Shown in pieces: positions 26,125-35,127 of a stretch of DNA of 64,000 nt. The stretch spans positions 1 to 64,000 of the forward strand of contig JAMFSJ010000008.1 of the NCBI GenBank assembly GCA_026225255.1. Reading direction: 5' to 3'. Numbering within the stretch: position 1 is the first letter of the stretch; every line of letters starts with the position of its first letter. Below the pieces are notes generated by a model that worked only from the letters and a program-made list of their open reading frames with translations, was not told the DNA's origin and made no database searches. A program made the position numbers and the translations under genes. Origin of the DNA: Methylacidimicrobium fagopyrum. GTDB taxonomy: Bacteria; Verrucomicrobiota; Verrucomicrobiia; Limisphaerales; UBA11358.

Positions 26125-29100
26125 ATGAACATCTCCGGCCTAATGTTGTATCTGGCCCGCCGCCCGTTTGCATTGAATCGAAAAGGGATTTCCCTGTTCT
26201 GGATTTTTGTGCTGGGCCTGGGTGGATTGAAAGCGGGTTCGGCCAACGGAGATTTTCCGGCTTCAGAATTGATTGATACCAATGCTCCTGAGTTTACCGT
26301 CCGCACCTGGACGACCCAACAGGGATTACCGGGAGATACCGTGACGGACTTTTGCCAGACGCGGGATGGTTATATTTGGGTGGGCACGATGGATGGGTTG
26401 GCGCGCTTTGACGGGGTGAAGTTTGCCTGTTATGGCGTGTCTAGTGGATTGCCGCACGCGGGCATCACCACTTTCTTGGAAGATGAACAAGGCGCGCTCT
26501 GGATCGGCACCGAACGTGGATTGGCGATCAACGAACAGCGGTTTCATTCGGTTCCGCAGTTTGATTTGAAATTGACCAATACGTGGATCACCGCCTTGGC
26601 CAAGGATCAGTCGGGGCAAATCTGGATTGGCAGCAAATGGGGAATGTATCGGTGTGCCGACGGGCAAATGATACAGGCGGATAAATTGCTCGGCCTGCCG
26701 CATCAAGCGATTGATTTTCTTTACACCGACCATTCCGGGGTCATCTGGGCTTGGGGGAATACCTCCAAATTATTCCGGATCAAAAATGACCGGGCCGTGG
26801 CGTTGCCAGCGGGTTATCCTTTGCCTAAAAACGCATACATCCGTGCGATCTCGGAGGATCAGGCTAACCGGCTTTGGCTCTTGGCCGACACCAATGTTTT
26901 GTTCTATTGTAAAAACGGTCTTTGGGAAAATATCCCCGCGACCCCCGCCGCCCCACTGCATCGTTTGCACGGCATCGCTGAAACTGCCGACGGCACGCTC
27001 TGGCTCGGCTCGCATGGAAACGGATTGTTTTATTTGCGGGGCAACCACTTTCTTAAGTCCAACAACGAAAACATTCCGCCCAAGACCATGTTCAAAGCAT
27101 TGTGGTCAGATCACGAAGGAAATCTTTGGGGTAGCCTGCTTTCCGGCGGTTTGATCTCGCTGCACCCGGCACTTTTGACGGTCTTGGCTGGCAGCTTGGG
27201 CCTGACAAATGAAGCCGTCCATGCCATCACCGAAACGGTGGCGGGCAAACTGATTGTGGGCACGGAAGACGGTGTTTATCACGAGACAGATGGACATTTT
27301 GAAAAAATGGATGTGTCGACAAACGACCTGATCCACTGGACGCGATCGGTGTTGGTAACGCATGCGAACGAACTTTGGTGGGGCGCCGATACTTATTTAT
27401 TGGATTTAGGTAATGCCAACCGCCCCGGTTTACCGGCGAAACATTTCATTTCACTTCCAGAGGACAATAACGTCTTAAGCTTGTGCGAAGATCGTCAGAC
27501 GAATCTTTGGGTGGGCACGATGCACGGGCTGATGCGGCTGCAAGCGGGTCAACTGGTAGCGGTGGGGGACTTGGACGCTTCAAACCAAATTCAAACACTG
27601 GCCTTGGCGCCCGACGGTTCGATCTGCGTGGGGGATGCCAAGTATGGCGTCTTCCTGCTGCGTCCGGGGCAGCCGGAGCATTACACGATGAGTGATGGAT
27701 TGAAGAGCGATTCGATCCGCACCCTTTATTTTGATGCGTTCGGCGCGTTATGGATTGGCACGCGGGCAGGCGGGCTGAGCCGGTTGAAGGATGGTAAAAT
27801 TTTCACCTACACCACCCGGAATGGATTGGTCAGCGACACGATCTCACAAATCTTTGACGATGAGGACGGAAATTTGTGGCTGGGCAGCAACCGGGGAATT
27901 TCCCGCGTCAGGCAACAGGATTTGAATGATTTAGCCGCCGGTAAAATCACGCGGCTGCGATGCCTGAATCTGGGAAAAAATGACGGCATGCTGGCCGAGG
28001 AATGCAGTGGCGGCAGCAATCCCGCTGCGTTAAAAGCCAAATCCGGCCTGCTTTTTTTTTCCACTTTCAAGGGCATCGTGGTGGTAAATCCAAAAAAAAT
28101 CCCGCACGACCAGCCGCCACCCTCAGCCGTGATCGAAGAAATCCACGCCAATGATAACATCCCCCTCGCCACCCACACCCGTCACCAAATTAAGTCCAGC
28201 GATTTGACGAATGGGCAGCCAACGGAAATCACTTTGCAACCGGGCGAGAACAATCTTGAAATCCGTTACACCGGTCTGCACTCAGTCAACCCTGAGGCCA
28301 TTATTTTTCGCTATCAACTGATCGGCTATGATGAAGACTGGAAAAACGCGGGTAACCGCCGGTATGCGAATTACACGCAGATAACGCCGGGGCATTATAC
28401 GTTTTGCGTGGAAGCCGCCAATCTGGATGGCCATTGGAATCCAACCGCCACGACTTTGCGGATTTATCTGCGGCCCAAATTTTACCAGACGTGGACATTC
28501 AAGATCGCGGCGGTCGTGGCTTGCGCGCTCGGCCTGATCTGTTCGATCTACTACAAAATCAAACGCCAAGTATATCGTCGCCTCCGCTTGCTGGAAATGC
28601 AACACACTCTGGAAAATGAACGGCAACGCATCGCCCACGATTTGCATGACGAGCTGGGCGCGCGTCTCACGAGCATCGCCCAGCTCGGCGAATTGGCCGT
28701 CCGCAGCCAACAGTCGCCCACCGCTTTGAAACAACAGGTTGATACCATCACCGTCCGCATCCAGCAACTGATGGACACCATGAACGAAGTAATTTGGGCC
28801 ATCAATCCCAAGAATGATTCGTTACCTAACATCGTCGCTTTCTTAAACGATTACACCGAACGTTTTCTAGCCTTGGGCGGTGTCTCCTGGCGGCTGGAGA
28901 TCGATGCTAATTTTCCGGAGCGAGTCGTGTCCGCCCAAGCCCGGCACAATTTTCTGCTCGCCGCCAAGGAAACGCTCAATAACGCCGTGCGTCATGCCAA
29001 CGCCACCTTGATCCAATTGGATATCCATGTGAAAAATGACGCGTTAGAAGTGACGATCACCGATAACGGTCGCGGGTTTGCCTTGGACAAAATCCGGGCG

Positions 29101-29268
29101 AACAGCAACGGCCTCAGCAACATCCAAAGCCGATTAGCATCCATCCAAGGCCGCGCGGAAATCAAAAGCCAGCCGGGTCACGGCACGACCGTGACATTGT
29201 TCATGCCCCTCACGAAGTCAGCCACTCAAAATCAACCAAACTCTAAGCCCATTAAAAATACGGCTTAG
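26125..29268 (+). CDS. Beta-propeller sensor histidine kinase (two-component)
   Basis: A 1047-residue membrane kinase. The ATG at 26125 (MNISGLML) gives an N-terminal hydrophobic signal/anchor. About 60-700 is a periplasmic two-bladed-propeller sensor with many W[IV]G[TS]..GL repeats (two-component-regulator propeller). A Y_Y_Y domain follows (YTGLHSVNPE..., about 710-790), then one TM segment near 790-815 and a HisKA_3/NarX-type dimerisation helix with phospho-acceptor His in HDLHDELGARL (about 837). An HATPase ends it (TLNNAVRHA, DNGRGF, HGTTVTLF). It sits directly upstream of a response regulator and probably senses a polymer- or sugar-related signal, as in hybrid propeller systems, though no ligand is evident. 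Confidence 0.92.
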   Translation: MNISGLMLYLARRPFALNRKGISLFWIFVLGLGGLKAGSANGDFPASELIDTNAPEFTVRTWTTQQGLPGDTVTDFCQTRDGYIWVGTMDGLARFDGVKFACYGVSSGLPHAGITTFLEDEQGALWIGTERGLAINEQRFHSVPQFDLKLTNTWITALAKDQSGQIWIGSKWGMYRCADGQMIQADKLLGLPHQAIDFLYTDHSGVIWAWGNTSKLFRIKNDRAVALPAGYPLPKNAYIRAISEDQANRLWLLADTNVLFYCKNGLWENIPATPAAPLHRLHGIAETADGTLWLGSHGNGLFYLRGNHFLKSNNENIPPKTMFKALWSDHEGNLWGSLLSGGLISLHPALLTVLAGSLGLTNEAVHAITETVAGKLIVGTEDGVYHETDGHFEKMDVSTNDLIHWTRSVLVTHANELWWGADTYLLDLGNANRPGLPAKHFISLPEDNNVLSLCEDRQTNLWVGTMHGLMRLQAGQLVAVGDLDASNQIQTLALAPDGSICVGDAKYGVFLLRPGQPEHYTMSDGLKSDSIRTLYFDAFGALWIGTRAGGLSRLKDGKIFTYTTRNGLVSDTISQIFDDEDGNLWLGSNRGISRVRQQDLNDLAAGKITRLRCLNLGKNDGMLAEECSGGSNPAALKAKSGLLFFSTFKGIVVVNPKKIPHDQPPPSAVIEEIHANDNIPLATHTRHQIKSSDLTNGQPTEITLQPGENNLEIRYTGLHSVNPEAIIFRYQLIGYDEDWKNAGNRRYANYTQITPGHYTFCVEAANLDGHWNPTATTLRIYLRPKFYQTWTFKIAAVVACALGLICSIYYKIKRQVYRRLRLLEMQHTLENERQRIAHDLHDELGARLTSIAQLGELAVRSQQSPTALKQQVDTITVRIQQLMDTMNEVIWAINPKNDSLPNIVAFLNDYTERFLALGGVSWRLEIDANFPERVVSAQARHNFLLAAKETLNNAVRHANATLIQLDIHVKNDALEVTITDNGRGFALDKIRANSNGLSNIQSRLASIQGRAEIKSQPGHGTTVTLFMPLTKSATQNQPNSKPIKNTA

Positions 29269-29295
29269 CCCTTAAATCAAACTCCAAATATTCAA

Positions 29296-29931
29296 ATGAA
29301 AACACAGGTCAACATTGTGGAAGACAACCAGGAGGTCCGGCAAAATTTAACCGAACTATTAAATCTCCAGCCGCATCTCGAATGCCTGGCGACCTATGAT
29401 TCCGGTGAAGCGGCGCTGATCGGATTTCAAACTCACTGCCCCGATGTGGTGCTAATGGACATCGGCCTGCCGGGCATGTCCGGCATCGAATGCACCGCGC
29501 GACTCAAAGAGCTTCATCCAAAAACTCGCGTGATCATGCTGACATCGTCCGCCGACAACGAAGTCATCATCGAATCTTTCAAGGCCGGCGCCAACGGTTA
29601 TTTGCTAAAGAACACTCCGGTCGCCAAATTGATTAAGGCCATCACCGATGTCAGCGGCGGCGGCTTGCCCATGACCGGACAAATTGCCCGGCGGGTCATC
29701 GAAACGTTCCGGCAAACGCCCTTTCAGGCCAGCGAAGCCCCCGAGTTGACGGCTTGCGAAAATGAAATGCTGCAACTCCTCGCCAAAGGTTACGCCCACC
29801 AGGAAATCATCACTCAATTAAATCTCAGCGCCGATTTATCCTTCCATCACTTCGGTCAAATCCACGAAAAAATCTACGCCCGCCACCGCAGCGAAACCGC
29901 AGCAAAATATTTCAACGAACGCGGCAAATAA
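29296..29931 (+). CDS. NarL/FixJ-type response regulator with degenerate HTH
   Basis: A 211-residue response regulator 27 bp after the kinase. The receiver domain is intact, with acidic pocket EDN, phospho-acceptor Asp55 (VVLMDIGLPG), and conserved Thr/Ser and Lys (YLLKN). The C-terminal LuxR-type HTH is odd. Where the paralogue at 30704 reads LTPREKE...ISLGTARIHVGHIYEKM, this protein reads LTACENE...LSADLSFHHFGQIHEKI. The recognition helix and turn residues are replaced although the flanking helices survive. DNA binding may be lost or altered. It is clearly a paralogue of the second regulator. Confidence 0.85.
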   Translation: MKTQVNIVEDNQEVRQNLTELLNLQPHLECLATYDSGEAALIGFQTHCPDVVLMDIGLPGMSGIECTARLKELHPKTRVIMLTSSADNEVIIESFKAGANGYLLKNTPVAKLIKAITDVSGGGLPMTGQIARRVIETFRQTPFQASEAPELTACENEMLQLLAKGYAHQEIITQLNLSADLSFHHFGQIHEKIYARHRSETAAKYFNERGK

Positions 29932-30330
29932 AATCCGACCATCCATCTGATCAGCGATAAGGAATAGACTAAGTCTAAAATTAAAACTGACGCCATCACC
30001 TGAAAAATATAATCACTTCCTACTCATTATAAACGGATTACAGACAATCTCCTTCAAGAGATACAACCTGCTTGAATGACTTATCTAAACTCAAGCCACT
30101 TACTCATTACGTTACCTACTTATTTCAAGATAGTTACACCCTTTAAAACGATCAAACCATTGTTAAATAAGCATAAAATTACAATTCACAACCAACCCAT
30201 TTCCAAACCAAATCCGACGCCGAATCACTTAGAGACTCCTAGCCGGCTAAGTCGTAAAAAATAAAAAACTGGATTTTTCAGATAACACTCACTTGTTACT
30301 TTCGTAGAAAGCGAATACTTTGGAAAAGAC
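29932..30330. other. AT-rich spacer without a supported gene
   Basis: About 400 bases with low G on the plus strand and base composition unlike the flanks. A 62-codon frame at 30076-30264 has no recognisable protein features. I see no RNA gene or clear repeat. It lies between the duplicated regulator and the decayed kinase and is probably decayed DNA. Confidence 0.5.
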
Positions 30331-30663
30331 ATGAGTATTTCCGGCCATTCACATCCTACGGCCTGTCGTATTTTTACTCTAAGTAGAAAACCTTCCCCCA
30401 GCGTTGTCGCCTTGACAGTCAATTTTCTTTTATGCGGCCTTGTTTTTTTTGGTTGGAATTCAACCCACCTAAGAGCGTCGACCGAATTGACCAACATCAC
30501 TTCGCCTGAATTTGCCGCGAGCAGGTGGACAACCGCGCAAGGGCTTTTGAAAAATACGGTGACCGCTCTGCGCCAGACGGATGACGGTTATTTGTGGGCG
30601 GAAACGACGGATGGTTTCCCCAACGCCGTCGCTTCCCCGAAGCGATTACGTCTAAAAAATTAA
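30331..30663 (+). pseudogene. N-terminal remnant of a second propeller sensor kinase
   Basis: A 110-codon frame that parallels the start of the kinase at 26125. The opening codons are alike (ATGAGTATTTCCGGCC against ATGAACATCTCCGGCC). A hydrophobic anchor follows, then PEFAASRWTTAQGLLKNTVT and QTDDGYLWAETTDGF, matching PEFTVRTWTTQQGLPGDTVT and QTRDGYIWVGTMDGL. After this first propeller motif the similarity stops, and the frame ends 40 bp before the second response regulator. So nearly the whole kinase (sensor, membrane segment, kinase core) is missing. It is the leftover of a duplicated kinase-regulator pair. Confidence 0.75.
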
Positions 30664-30703
30664 CGCGCGCTAAATAGCACTCAAACCCCAGCTAGGAATT
30701 AAA

Positions 30704-31348
30704 ATGAAAATTAATGTTGGCATTGTCGAAGATGATCAGAGCGTCCGGGAAAACCTCACCAAACTCTTGCAGCTTGACCCGCAGATCCGGCCCATCGCCG
30801 CTTACAAATCAAGTGAAGAAGCTTTGAAAGGGTTTCAAGATCAGCCCGCCGACGTGGTGCTCATGGACATCCGCTTGCCCGGCATGTCCGGTATCCAATG
30901 CACCGCCCGACTCAAGGCGCGCCAGCCCAAAACCCACATCCTCATGCTGACCGCCTATACCGACAGCGAAACTATTTTTGAAGCCCTCAAAGTCGGCGCC
31001 AGCGGTTACTTGTTGAAGAACATCACCTCGGCGGAACTGATTCAGTCCATCATGGCCGTCGTCGAAGGCGGCGCGCCGATGACCGGCCAAATTGCCCGGC
31101 AAGTCATCGAAACCTTTCGCCAGCCGACGGTAAGCACCTTGGACGGAGCCAACCTCACGCCGCGCGAGAAGGAAATTCTCCAACTCCTCGCCAAAGGTTA
31201 TGCCAACAAAGAAATCGCCAGCCAATTAGGCATTTCCCTCGGCACCGCGCGGATCCATGTCGGCCACATCTACGAAAAAATGCACGTGCGTTGTCGGACG
31301 GAAGCCGCGGCAAAATATTTGGGTCGAAGTGAGTGGACGGGTTACTGA
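30704..31348 (+). CDS. NarL/FixJ-type response regulator
   Basis: A 214-residue response regulator. Receiver domain with EDD, phospho-acceptor Asp55 (VVLMDIRLPG), Thr (MLTAY) and Lys (YLLKN). A complete LuxR-type HTH is at about 147-205 (LTPREKEILQLLAKGYANKE, then a canonical turn and recognition helix, RTEAAAKYLG). Its own upstream kinase is reduced to a remnant, so it may now be served by the intact kinase at 26125-29268, which shares the ancestral partner. Targets unknown. Confidence 0.9.
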   Translation: MKINVGIVEDDQSVRENLTKLLQLDPQIRPIAAYKSSEEALKGFQDQPADVVLMDIRLPGMSGIQCTARLKARQPKTHILMLTAYTDSETIFEALKVGASGYLLKNITSAELIQSIMAVVEGGAPMTGQIARQVIETFRQPTVSTLDGANLTPREKEILQLLAKGYANKEIASQLGISLGTARIHVGHIYEKMHVRCRTEAAAKYLGRSEWTGY

Positions 31349-31418
31349 CACCGCTGGCGACAACCACGGCGCACAGCTTTTATTTCTGCGACGCCCACCG
31401 TGACCATATAGAATTGAT

Positions 31419-31489
31419 CTAATCCGCCAGCGATTCCATCACGCGTTCTTTGCCGATGCCTATACAAGCACCGGTGATCAGAACAGTTT
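31419..31489 (-). pseudogene. Tiny remnant of a short-chain dehydrogenase N-terminus
   Basis: On the minus strand, between the argA stop and a TAG at 31419-31421, the frame reads ETVLITGACIGIGKERVMES then LAD. This is the beta1-turn-alpha start (TGxxxGIG) of an SDR enzyme. There is no start codon or further Rossmann sequence, so it is a broken fragment, if the resemblance is real. It is only about 23 codons long. Confidence 0.35.
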
Positions 31490-31491
31490 CC

Positions 31492-32778
31492 TCAGGTCTT
31501 CACCAAGCGCTTCACCAGCACCTTGGAATTGCGTCCGCTCAAATCATACTTCTCGCGGCGCGCGGGCGGCAAATCGTCCGGCGTGCCTTCGGCGAAACCG
31601 CCCTTGGATTGAAAATAGGTGAATGCCTGCGTCGAAAGGGTCAGCAGTTCGCTCAAGCCGATTTCGCGCGCCTTGCTCTCGACGAACTGGATGAGCTTGC
31701 GCCCGATGCCTTGATTTTCATGCGCCGAACTGACGAAGAGACACGCCAGCTCGCCCTTTTTATGTTCGGGATAAAGATGCAGCGCCACACACGCCACGGG
31801 ATTTTTATCAATCTCGAACAGATAATAATCTGCGAGATTTTTTTCAATCATCGCCCGTGTGCGCTTCACCAATTCGTCCGATTCCACGCCGGTTTTCGTC
31901 AACGCCTGGATCGCGCGAATATCTTTTTTCTTCGCGAGCCGGATCTGTTGATATTCGTTCGCGTAAATCAACGTGCCAATGCCGTCGTTGGAAAAAACTT
32001 CCGCGAGCAAACCTTCATCCACACGACCGTTGATGACATGGACGCGCGGCACACCCACGCGGCACGCCGTGACCGCGTGTTGCGCTTTCGATAAAATTTC
32101 CGGCGTGAAACCCGCGCTGTTCGTTTGTAACAGATGTTGCAATTCCGATACCAGCATCTGGCGAATGAGTTGACCGTTACGAATCAAGCCATCGCTCGAC
32201 GTGATGAAAATTAATTTAATCGCCTTCAACGCCTCGGCGACCGCAATCGCAACGCCGTCGGAATTGACGCGATACGTTTTGCCATCGCCATCGAAACCGA
32301 GCGGCGGAATGACCGGCACAACGCCTTGCGTGAGCAGCGTCTGCAGCAGCTCGGTGTCCACGCGTTCGACCTTGCCGGTGAATTGATGATCCACGCCGCC
32401 GATGATGCCCATCGGATGCGCAATGATGACGTTCGTGCTGGCCGCGCGCAGATCGTTCGCCGAAAGGCCTTCGAGAATTTCGTGCGTGAGCCGGTTCGCC
32501 GCCGTGAGCGCCAGCTTGAGCGTGTTCGCATCCGTGATGCCCGCGCCGTCAATGTCGGACGGCCGCACATTTTGTTCGACGCCGAGCGATTTGATCTGCG
32601 CCGAAGCGCCGTGAACCAGCACCACGCGGATGTTCAGCGAGCGCAGCACTGCGACGTCGAGCAACAACGTGGCGAAATTTTCGTCGGTGACAATCGCGCC
32701 GTCAATCGCAAGGATGAACGTCTTTTCGCGGAATTGCGGAATATATTGCAGGATGCCCCGTAGGTCGGTCAGTTTCAC
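31492..32778 (-). CDS. argA: Amino-acid N-acetyltransferase (N-acetylglutamate synthase, ArgA type)
   Basis: A 428-residue two-domain protein. The N-terminal amino-acid-kinase domain (about 1-280) has ILAIDGAIV, VVLVHGASAQI and FITSSDGL. The C-terminal GNAT acetyltransferase domain (about 285-428) has ACLFVSSAHENQGIGRKLI (acetyl-CoA loop QGIGRK). This architecture is the ArgA-type N-acetylglutamate synthase that starts arginine synthesis. No other arg gene is in the window. Like other ArgA proteins it lacks several kinase catalytic residues, in keeping with a regulatory kinase-like domain. Confidence 0.93.
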   Translation of the reverse strand: MKLTDLRGILQYIPQFREKTFILAIDGAIVTDENFATLLLDVAVLRSLNIRVVLVHGASAQIKSLGVEQNVRPSDIDGAGITDANTLKLALTAANRLTHEILEGLSANDLRAASTNVIIAHPMGIIGGVDHQFTGKVERVDTELLQTLLTQGVVPVIPPLGFDGDGKTYRVNSDGVAIAVAEALKAIKLIFITSSDGLIRNGQLIRQMLVSELQHLLQTNSAGFTPEILSKAQHAVTACRVGVPRVHVINGRVDEGLLAEVFSNDGIGTLIYANEYQQIRLAKKKDIRAIQALTKTGVESDELVKRTRAMIEKNLADYYLFEIDKNPVACVALHLYPEHKKGELACLFVSSAHENQGIGRKLIQFVESKAREIGLSELLTLSTQAFTYFQSKGGFAEGTPDDLPPARREKYDLSGRNSKVLVKRLVKT

Positions 32779-33085
32779 TTTGGCTGGTCAATTGTTTTCA
32801 ACGCAGAATTAGTAATCGGTTTGGCGCAGGATTCAATCAATAAATTTGTGGCCCTAACATTTTTCAACCGCAATCAGCGCCAACCTTTTGTTAATCGAAT
32901 CAGGTGCGGCTGATAAAACGTGGCTCGCTGGCAAATTTTATTCGCTGCGAAGAGCACCGCTCCTCCAACTGCGCGGGCGGAGCGGAGTTCAACGGAATAT
33001 TTAATTCTATTTTATGATTCGGCTTCACGGTCGCGCACTTCAACCTTGTCTCCGGGCAACGGTTTCAGGCAGCTTGGCGCGGCAC
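32779..33085. other. Spacer without a gene
   Basis: About 300 bases between divergent argA and a lipoprotein gene. A partial inverted repeat (CACCGCTCCTCC... with GGCGGAGCGG near 32955-33000) is the only structure seen. Confidence 0.4.
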
Positions 33086-33646
33086 ATGAAAAGCTCAGGT
33101 TTAAAATTCCTTGCCGTCGTGACGATTGGGTGCGCCGTCGCGCTGCTGGCCGGTTGCGCGTCCGAAGCCACCGCCCTTTCAACCACCGCCAAGCCAACCC
33201 AAAAATCAGCGATCCTGTATGGCCGTTTCTTTATCGGCCACCAGTATGCCATCGAAGATCAGCTCGTGTTGTGGGTGCAAAATCTGGAGACGCATAAACA
33301 AATTTATATTTATTTTGATCCCGACCAACGCGTTTACGGCATCAACGTGCAGCCCGGACGTTATCAGGTGACCGGTTTTCTCGGCGTGAACCGCACGCAC
33401 GCGATTGAAGGTCGCCGCACTTTTGAACCCAGCCGCTTTACTCAGAAATTCACGGCCGCGCCAGGCTCGGAAATTTATCTCGGCGATTTTTACGGTGCGA
33501 CCACCTACGACGGCATGCTGGCGGAATGGCGGCTGGATTCGATCACGAATAATTTTGTGGGCACGACCGAAGAGCTGCATCAAAAATTTCCCAATCTGAT
33601 CCGCGTGCCCACCACGACATGGCTGCAAAGTGCGGCCGCAAACTAA
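33086..33646 (+). CDS. Lipoprotein of unknown function
   Basis: A 186-residue lipoprotein; the ATG at 33086 (MKSSGLKFLAVVTIG) gives a signal sequence with lipobox LAGC. The mature domain (about 30-186) begins SAILYGRFFIGHQYAIEDQL and continues with beta-rich, aromatic strands (IYIYFDPDQRVYGINVQPG, EIYLGDFYGATTYDG), suggesting a small beta-sandwich. No known family is recognised. It is upstream of, and in the same direction as, the zinc-ribbon coiled-coil gene. Confidence 0.6.
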   Translation: MKSSGLKFLAVVTIGCAVALLAGCASEATALSTTAKPTQKSAILYGRFFIGHQYAIEDQLVLWVQNLETHKQIYIYFDPDQRVYGINVQPGRYQVTGFLGVNRTHAIEGRRTFEPSRFTQKFTAAPGSEIYLGDFYGATTYDGMLAEWRLDSITNNFVGTTEELHQKFPNLIRVPTTTWLQSAAAN

Positions 33647-33747
33647 CGGTCCGCGCAATCCTCCCCGTTCGCGAATTTTTCCGTCGCGACGGTTAAAATT
33701 TTCTCCGCATTGACTTGGATTTCTTTCACCGTTAATTTCTACCGCAC

Positions 33748-34479
33748 ATGCAGGAAATCATCGAGAAGCTCCTTGTTTTGCAGGATCGCAACCGGAAAAT
33801 CCTCCGCGTTTCACAAGAACTTGCGCATATCAGCCCCGAACGCGACCTGTTGCACACCCGCGCCGCCGCCACGCAAAGCCAAATGGAAGCGGCCAAATTG
33901 CGCGTGAAACAGATCGAAGCCGAGCGCAAACGGCTCGACCTCGAGATTGAAGCGAAAAAAACGCAGATCGAAAAATACGCGAACCAACAATTGCAGACGC
34001 GCAAGAATGAAGAATACAAAGCGCTCGCCCACGAAATCGAAATGGCCAAAGAAGCGATCTTCAAGATCGAAGACGCGGAAATCGTTTTGATGGAACAAAC
34101 CGAGGCCGGCCAAAAAGACGTTGCCCGCGCCACGACCGAAGCCGCGGCCGCAAAAAAATTGGTCGATGACCAGATCGGCTTGTTGAATTCGCGTGAAGAA
34201 AATTTAAAGAAGGAACTCGCCGAGTTGCAAAATGGTCGCGTTGCCATCGCCGCCGCCGTGGATGAATCAACGCTCAATCGCTACGAACGTTTGTTCAAGA
34301 GCAAAGGTGAAAACGTGGTCGTCGGCGTGGAACACAGCGTCTGCGGCGGTTGCCACATGAAATTGCCCGCGCAAGTCGTCTCCAGTTGCCGCGGCGAAGC
34401 GGCCGAACTCGTCACCTGCCCGAACTGCGGCCGGATTTTGTATTACACGCGCGATATGGTTTTGACCGGTGGAGATTAA
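33748..34479 (+). CDS. Coiled-coil protein with C-terminal zinc ribbon (C4-type)
   Basis: A 243-residue protein with a long charged coiled coil (about 5-180) and a C-terminal four-Cys zinc ribbon (CGGCHMKLPAQ...CPNCGRILYY). This is the layout of the widespread C4-type zinc ribbon family (CT398/DUF164-like). Members are thought to act in RNA- or flagella/secretion-linked assemblies, but the function is not settled. Start ATG at 33748, with a short untranslated stretch after the lipoprotein gene. It faces the Nudix gene tail to tail. Confidence 0.85.
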   Translation: MQEIIEKLLVLQDRNRKILRVSQELAHISPERDLLHTRAAATQSQMEAAKLRVKQIEAERKRLDLEIEAKKTQIEKYANQQLQTRKNEEYKALAHEIEMAKEAIFKIEDAEIVLMEQTEAGQKDVARATTEAAAAKKLVDDQIGLLNSREENLKKELAELQNGRVAIAAAVDESTLNRYERLFKSKGENVVVGVEHSVCGGCHMKLPAQVVSSCRGEAAELVTCPNCGRILYYTRDMVLTGGD

Positions 34480-34499
34480 GTCGGCGGCGCGGTTTCAAA

Positions 34500-35057
34500 T
34501 CAATTTTTTTTGAGCCCGCGCGACCACAAATCAAAGTGGTAAAGCGCGACCACAACCAACGAATGGCTGATTTTTCCATCCGCAATCAGTTGGGGAATTT
34601 CCGCAATCGGCACCAACCGCGTGACCAGATCTTCGCCGCTGTCGAATTCCAGGGCGTGTTTCAATTCGCAATTCTCGATCAACACCGTGTAAGTCGTGTT
34701 GCTCATGATCGCCGGGTTTGACCAAACTTTCCCCAGTTCGCGCGCTCGCTCGCCCGCGTAGCCGGTTTCTTCCCGCAATTCCCGGATACCGGTCGCGATC
34801 GGATCACGTTCGTCCGCGTCCATCACGCCCCCCGGCACTTCCAATTCCACCGTGTTCGAACCATGCCGATATTGCTCCACCATCACCAGTTTTTGATCGG
34901 ACGTGACCGCAATGACGTTCACCCAATTCACGCTGTCGAGGACGAAGAAATCATGTTCCTTGCCCGTGCGCGGGGAGATTTTAAAATCGGAACGTAATTT
35001 GAAAATGCGGAAGTCGCCGAGAAACTGCGACCGGATTTTTTTCCACGGTTGAATCAT
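34500..35057 (-). CDS. Nudix hydrolase (ADP-ribose pyrophosphatase-like)
   Basis: A 185-residue Nudix enzyme. The ATG at 35057 (MIQPWKKIRS) is used because longer in-frame codons fall in the spacer. The Nudix box GGVMDADERDPIATGIRELREETGY matches Gx5Ex7REUxEExGU near residues 78-102. The surrounding order (VEQYRHG, VPGG) resembles ADP-ribose pyrophosphatases. It would hydrolyse nucleoside diphosphate derivatives; the substrate is not certain. It lies downstream of pyk on the same strand. Confidence 0.85.
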   Translation of the reverse strand: MIQPWKKIRSQFLGDFRIFKLRSDFKISPRTGKEHDFFVLDSVNWVNVIAVTSDQKLVMVEQYRHGSNTVELEVPGGVMDADERDPIATGIRELREETGYAGERARELGKVWSNPAIMSNTTYTVLIENCELKHALEFDSGEDLVTRLVPIAEIPQLIADGKISHSLVVVALYHFDLWSRGLKKN

Positions 35058-35127
35058 ATGCCGAGCATAAAGCACCCGGCCCCAACATCCAAGCTCCAGC
35101 GCAGCTTGGATGTTTTCTTCGCGCCGC

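Noticed and set aside
30076-30264. A 62-codon frame in the AT-rich gap
   Set aside because: No recognisable family, odd composition and no clear ribosome-binding site.
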